A DNA stretch of 64,000 nucleotides from Bacillus sp. FJAT-42376 (GTDB taxonomy: Bacteria > Bacillota > Bacilli > Bacillales > Bacillaceae). Position 1 is the stretch's first letter; the number at the start of each line of letters is the position of its first letter. This document shows, piece by piece, positions 63,535 through 64,000 of the stretch. The stretch is taken from assembly GCF_003816055.1 (NCBI RefSeq), contig NZ_CP033906.1, positions 3,348,001 through 3,412,000 of the forward strand, given 5' to 3'. A program made the position numbers and the translations under genes. The notes under the pieces are model-generated. The model had not been told where the DNA came from. It saw nothing but the letters and a program-made list of their open reading frames with translations, and did not search any database.

Positions 63535-63567
63535 GAAAAAAGCACCCTGATCCATGGGTGCTTTTTT
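63535..63567 (-). terminator. Terminator of tyrS
   Basis: Minus-strand AAAAAAGCACCC and GGGTGCTTTTTT form the stem, just past the tyrS stop. Confidence 0.93.
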
Positions 63568-63574
63568 CAACCGA

Positions 63575-64000
<426 letters not shown>

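Overview
The window is a chromosomal core segment of a Bacillus-like endospore former (Bacillaceae). Support comes from an alpha/beta-type small acid-soluble spore protein, ytrH/ytrI/gerW-type sporulation genes, EzrA, RefZ, DnaE, PhoP/PhoR and AGGAGG-type ribosome binding sites. From memory, the gene order phoR-phoP ... mdh-icd-citZ ... pyk-pfkA-accA-accD ... dnaE ... argH-argG ... ackA ... tpx ... sspA-thiI-nifZ ... ezrA ... rpsD-tyrS follows the B. subtilis yt- region. The species cannot be fixed from the sequence alone. I saw no rRNA, tRNA, CRISPR array, prophage or conjugative element.

Layout. 0.1-2.6 kb: phosphate two-component system. 2.9-7.2 kb: a MaoC-like protein and the TCA genes mdh, icd and citZ, each followed by its own terminator hairpin. 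7.6-9.7 kb: membrane proteins (DUF441, YtvI, FxsA). 9.9-17.2 kb: lower glycolysis (pyk, pfkA), acetyl-CoA carboxylase carboxyltransferase (accA, accD), a FadR-type GntR regulator and malic enzyme. Together these link pyruvate, malate and malonyl-CoA supply. 17.3-25.6 kb: dnaE, the ytrH-ytrI sporulation pair, nrnA, ytpI, ytoI and ytkL. 25.9-30.4 kb: alanine dehydrogenase, an atypical SDR and a cytosine/purine-type permease, separated by repeat-rich spacers. 30.5-35.0 kb: argG-argH behind tandem ARG boxes, a small UVR-motif protein and ackA with an upstream cre. 35.2-38.9 kb: a 5-oxoprolinase operon (pxpB-pxpC-pxpA) ending in an NRAMP-related permease. 39.4-50.2 kb: an MFS protein, ytxK, tpx, gerW/ytfI, yteJ-sppA, nadK, ytcJ, ytcI and sspA. 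50.3-61.8 kb: thiI-nifZ, brnQ, ezrA, hisJ/refZ, ytsP, dgcP and rpsD. 61.8-63.2 kb: an ISL3-family insertion sequence with a perfect 8-bp target duplication and a frameshifted transposase, followed by a tandem pair of 128-bp units and the 3' end of tyrS.

The most distinctive non-coding content is the set of interspersed repeats. One family (termini AGAGGCTGGGACA, with an internal hairpin and T-tracts on both sides) sits between convergent genes three times, apparently as a bidirectional terminator, and in one case encodes the last residues of a permease. A second family (termini near GCTCTGTTAAA, often GC-rich inside) occurs about ten times. A third type is the tandem unit beside the IS element. 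I found no clearly new multi-gene system. The best leads are these repeats, the FadR-type regulator and operator at malic enzyme, and several proteins that lack their family's catalytic or metal-binding residues.
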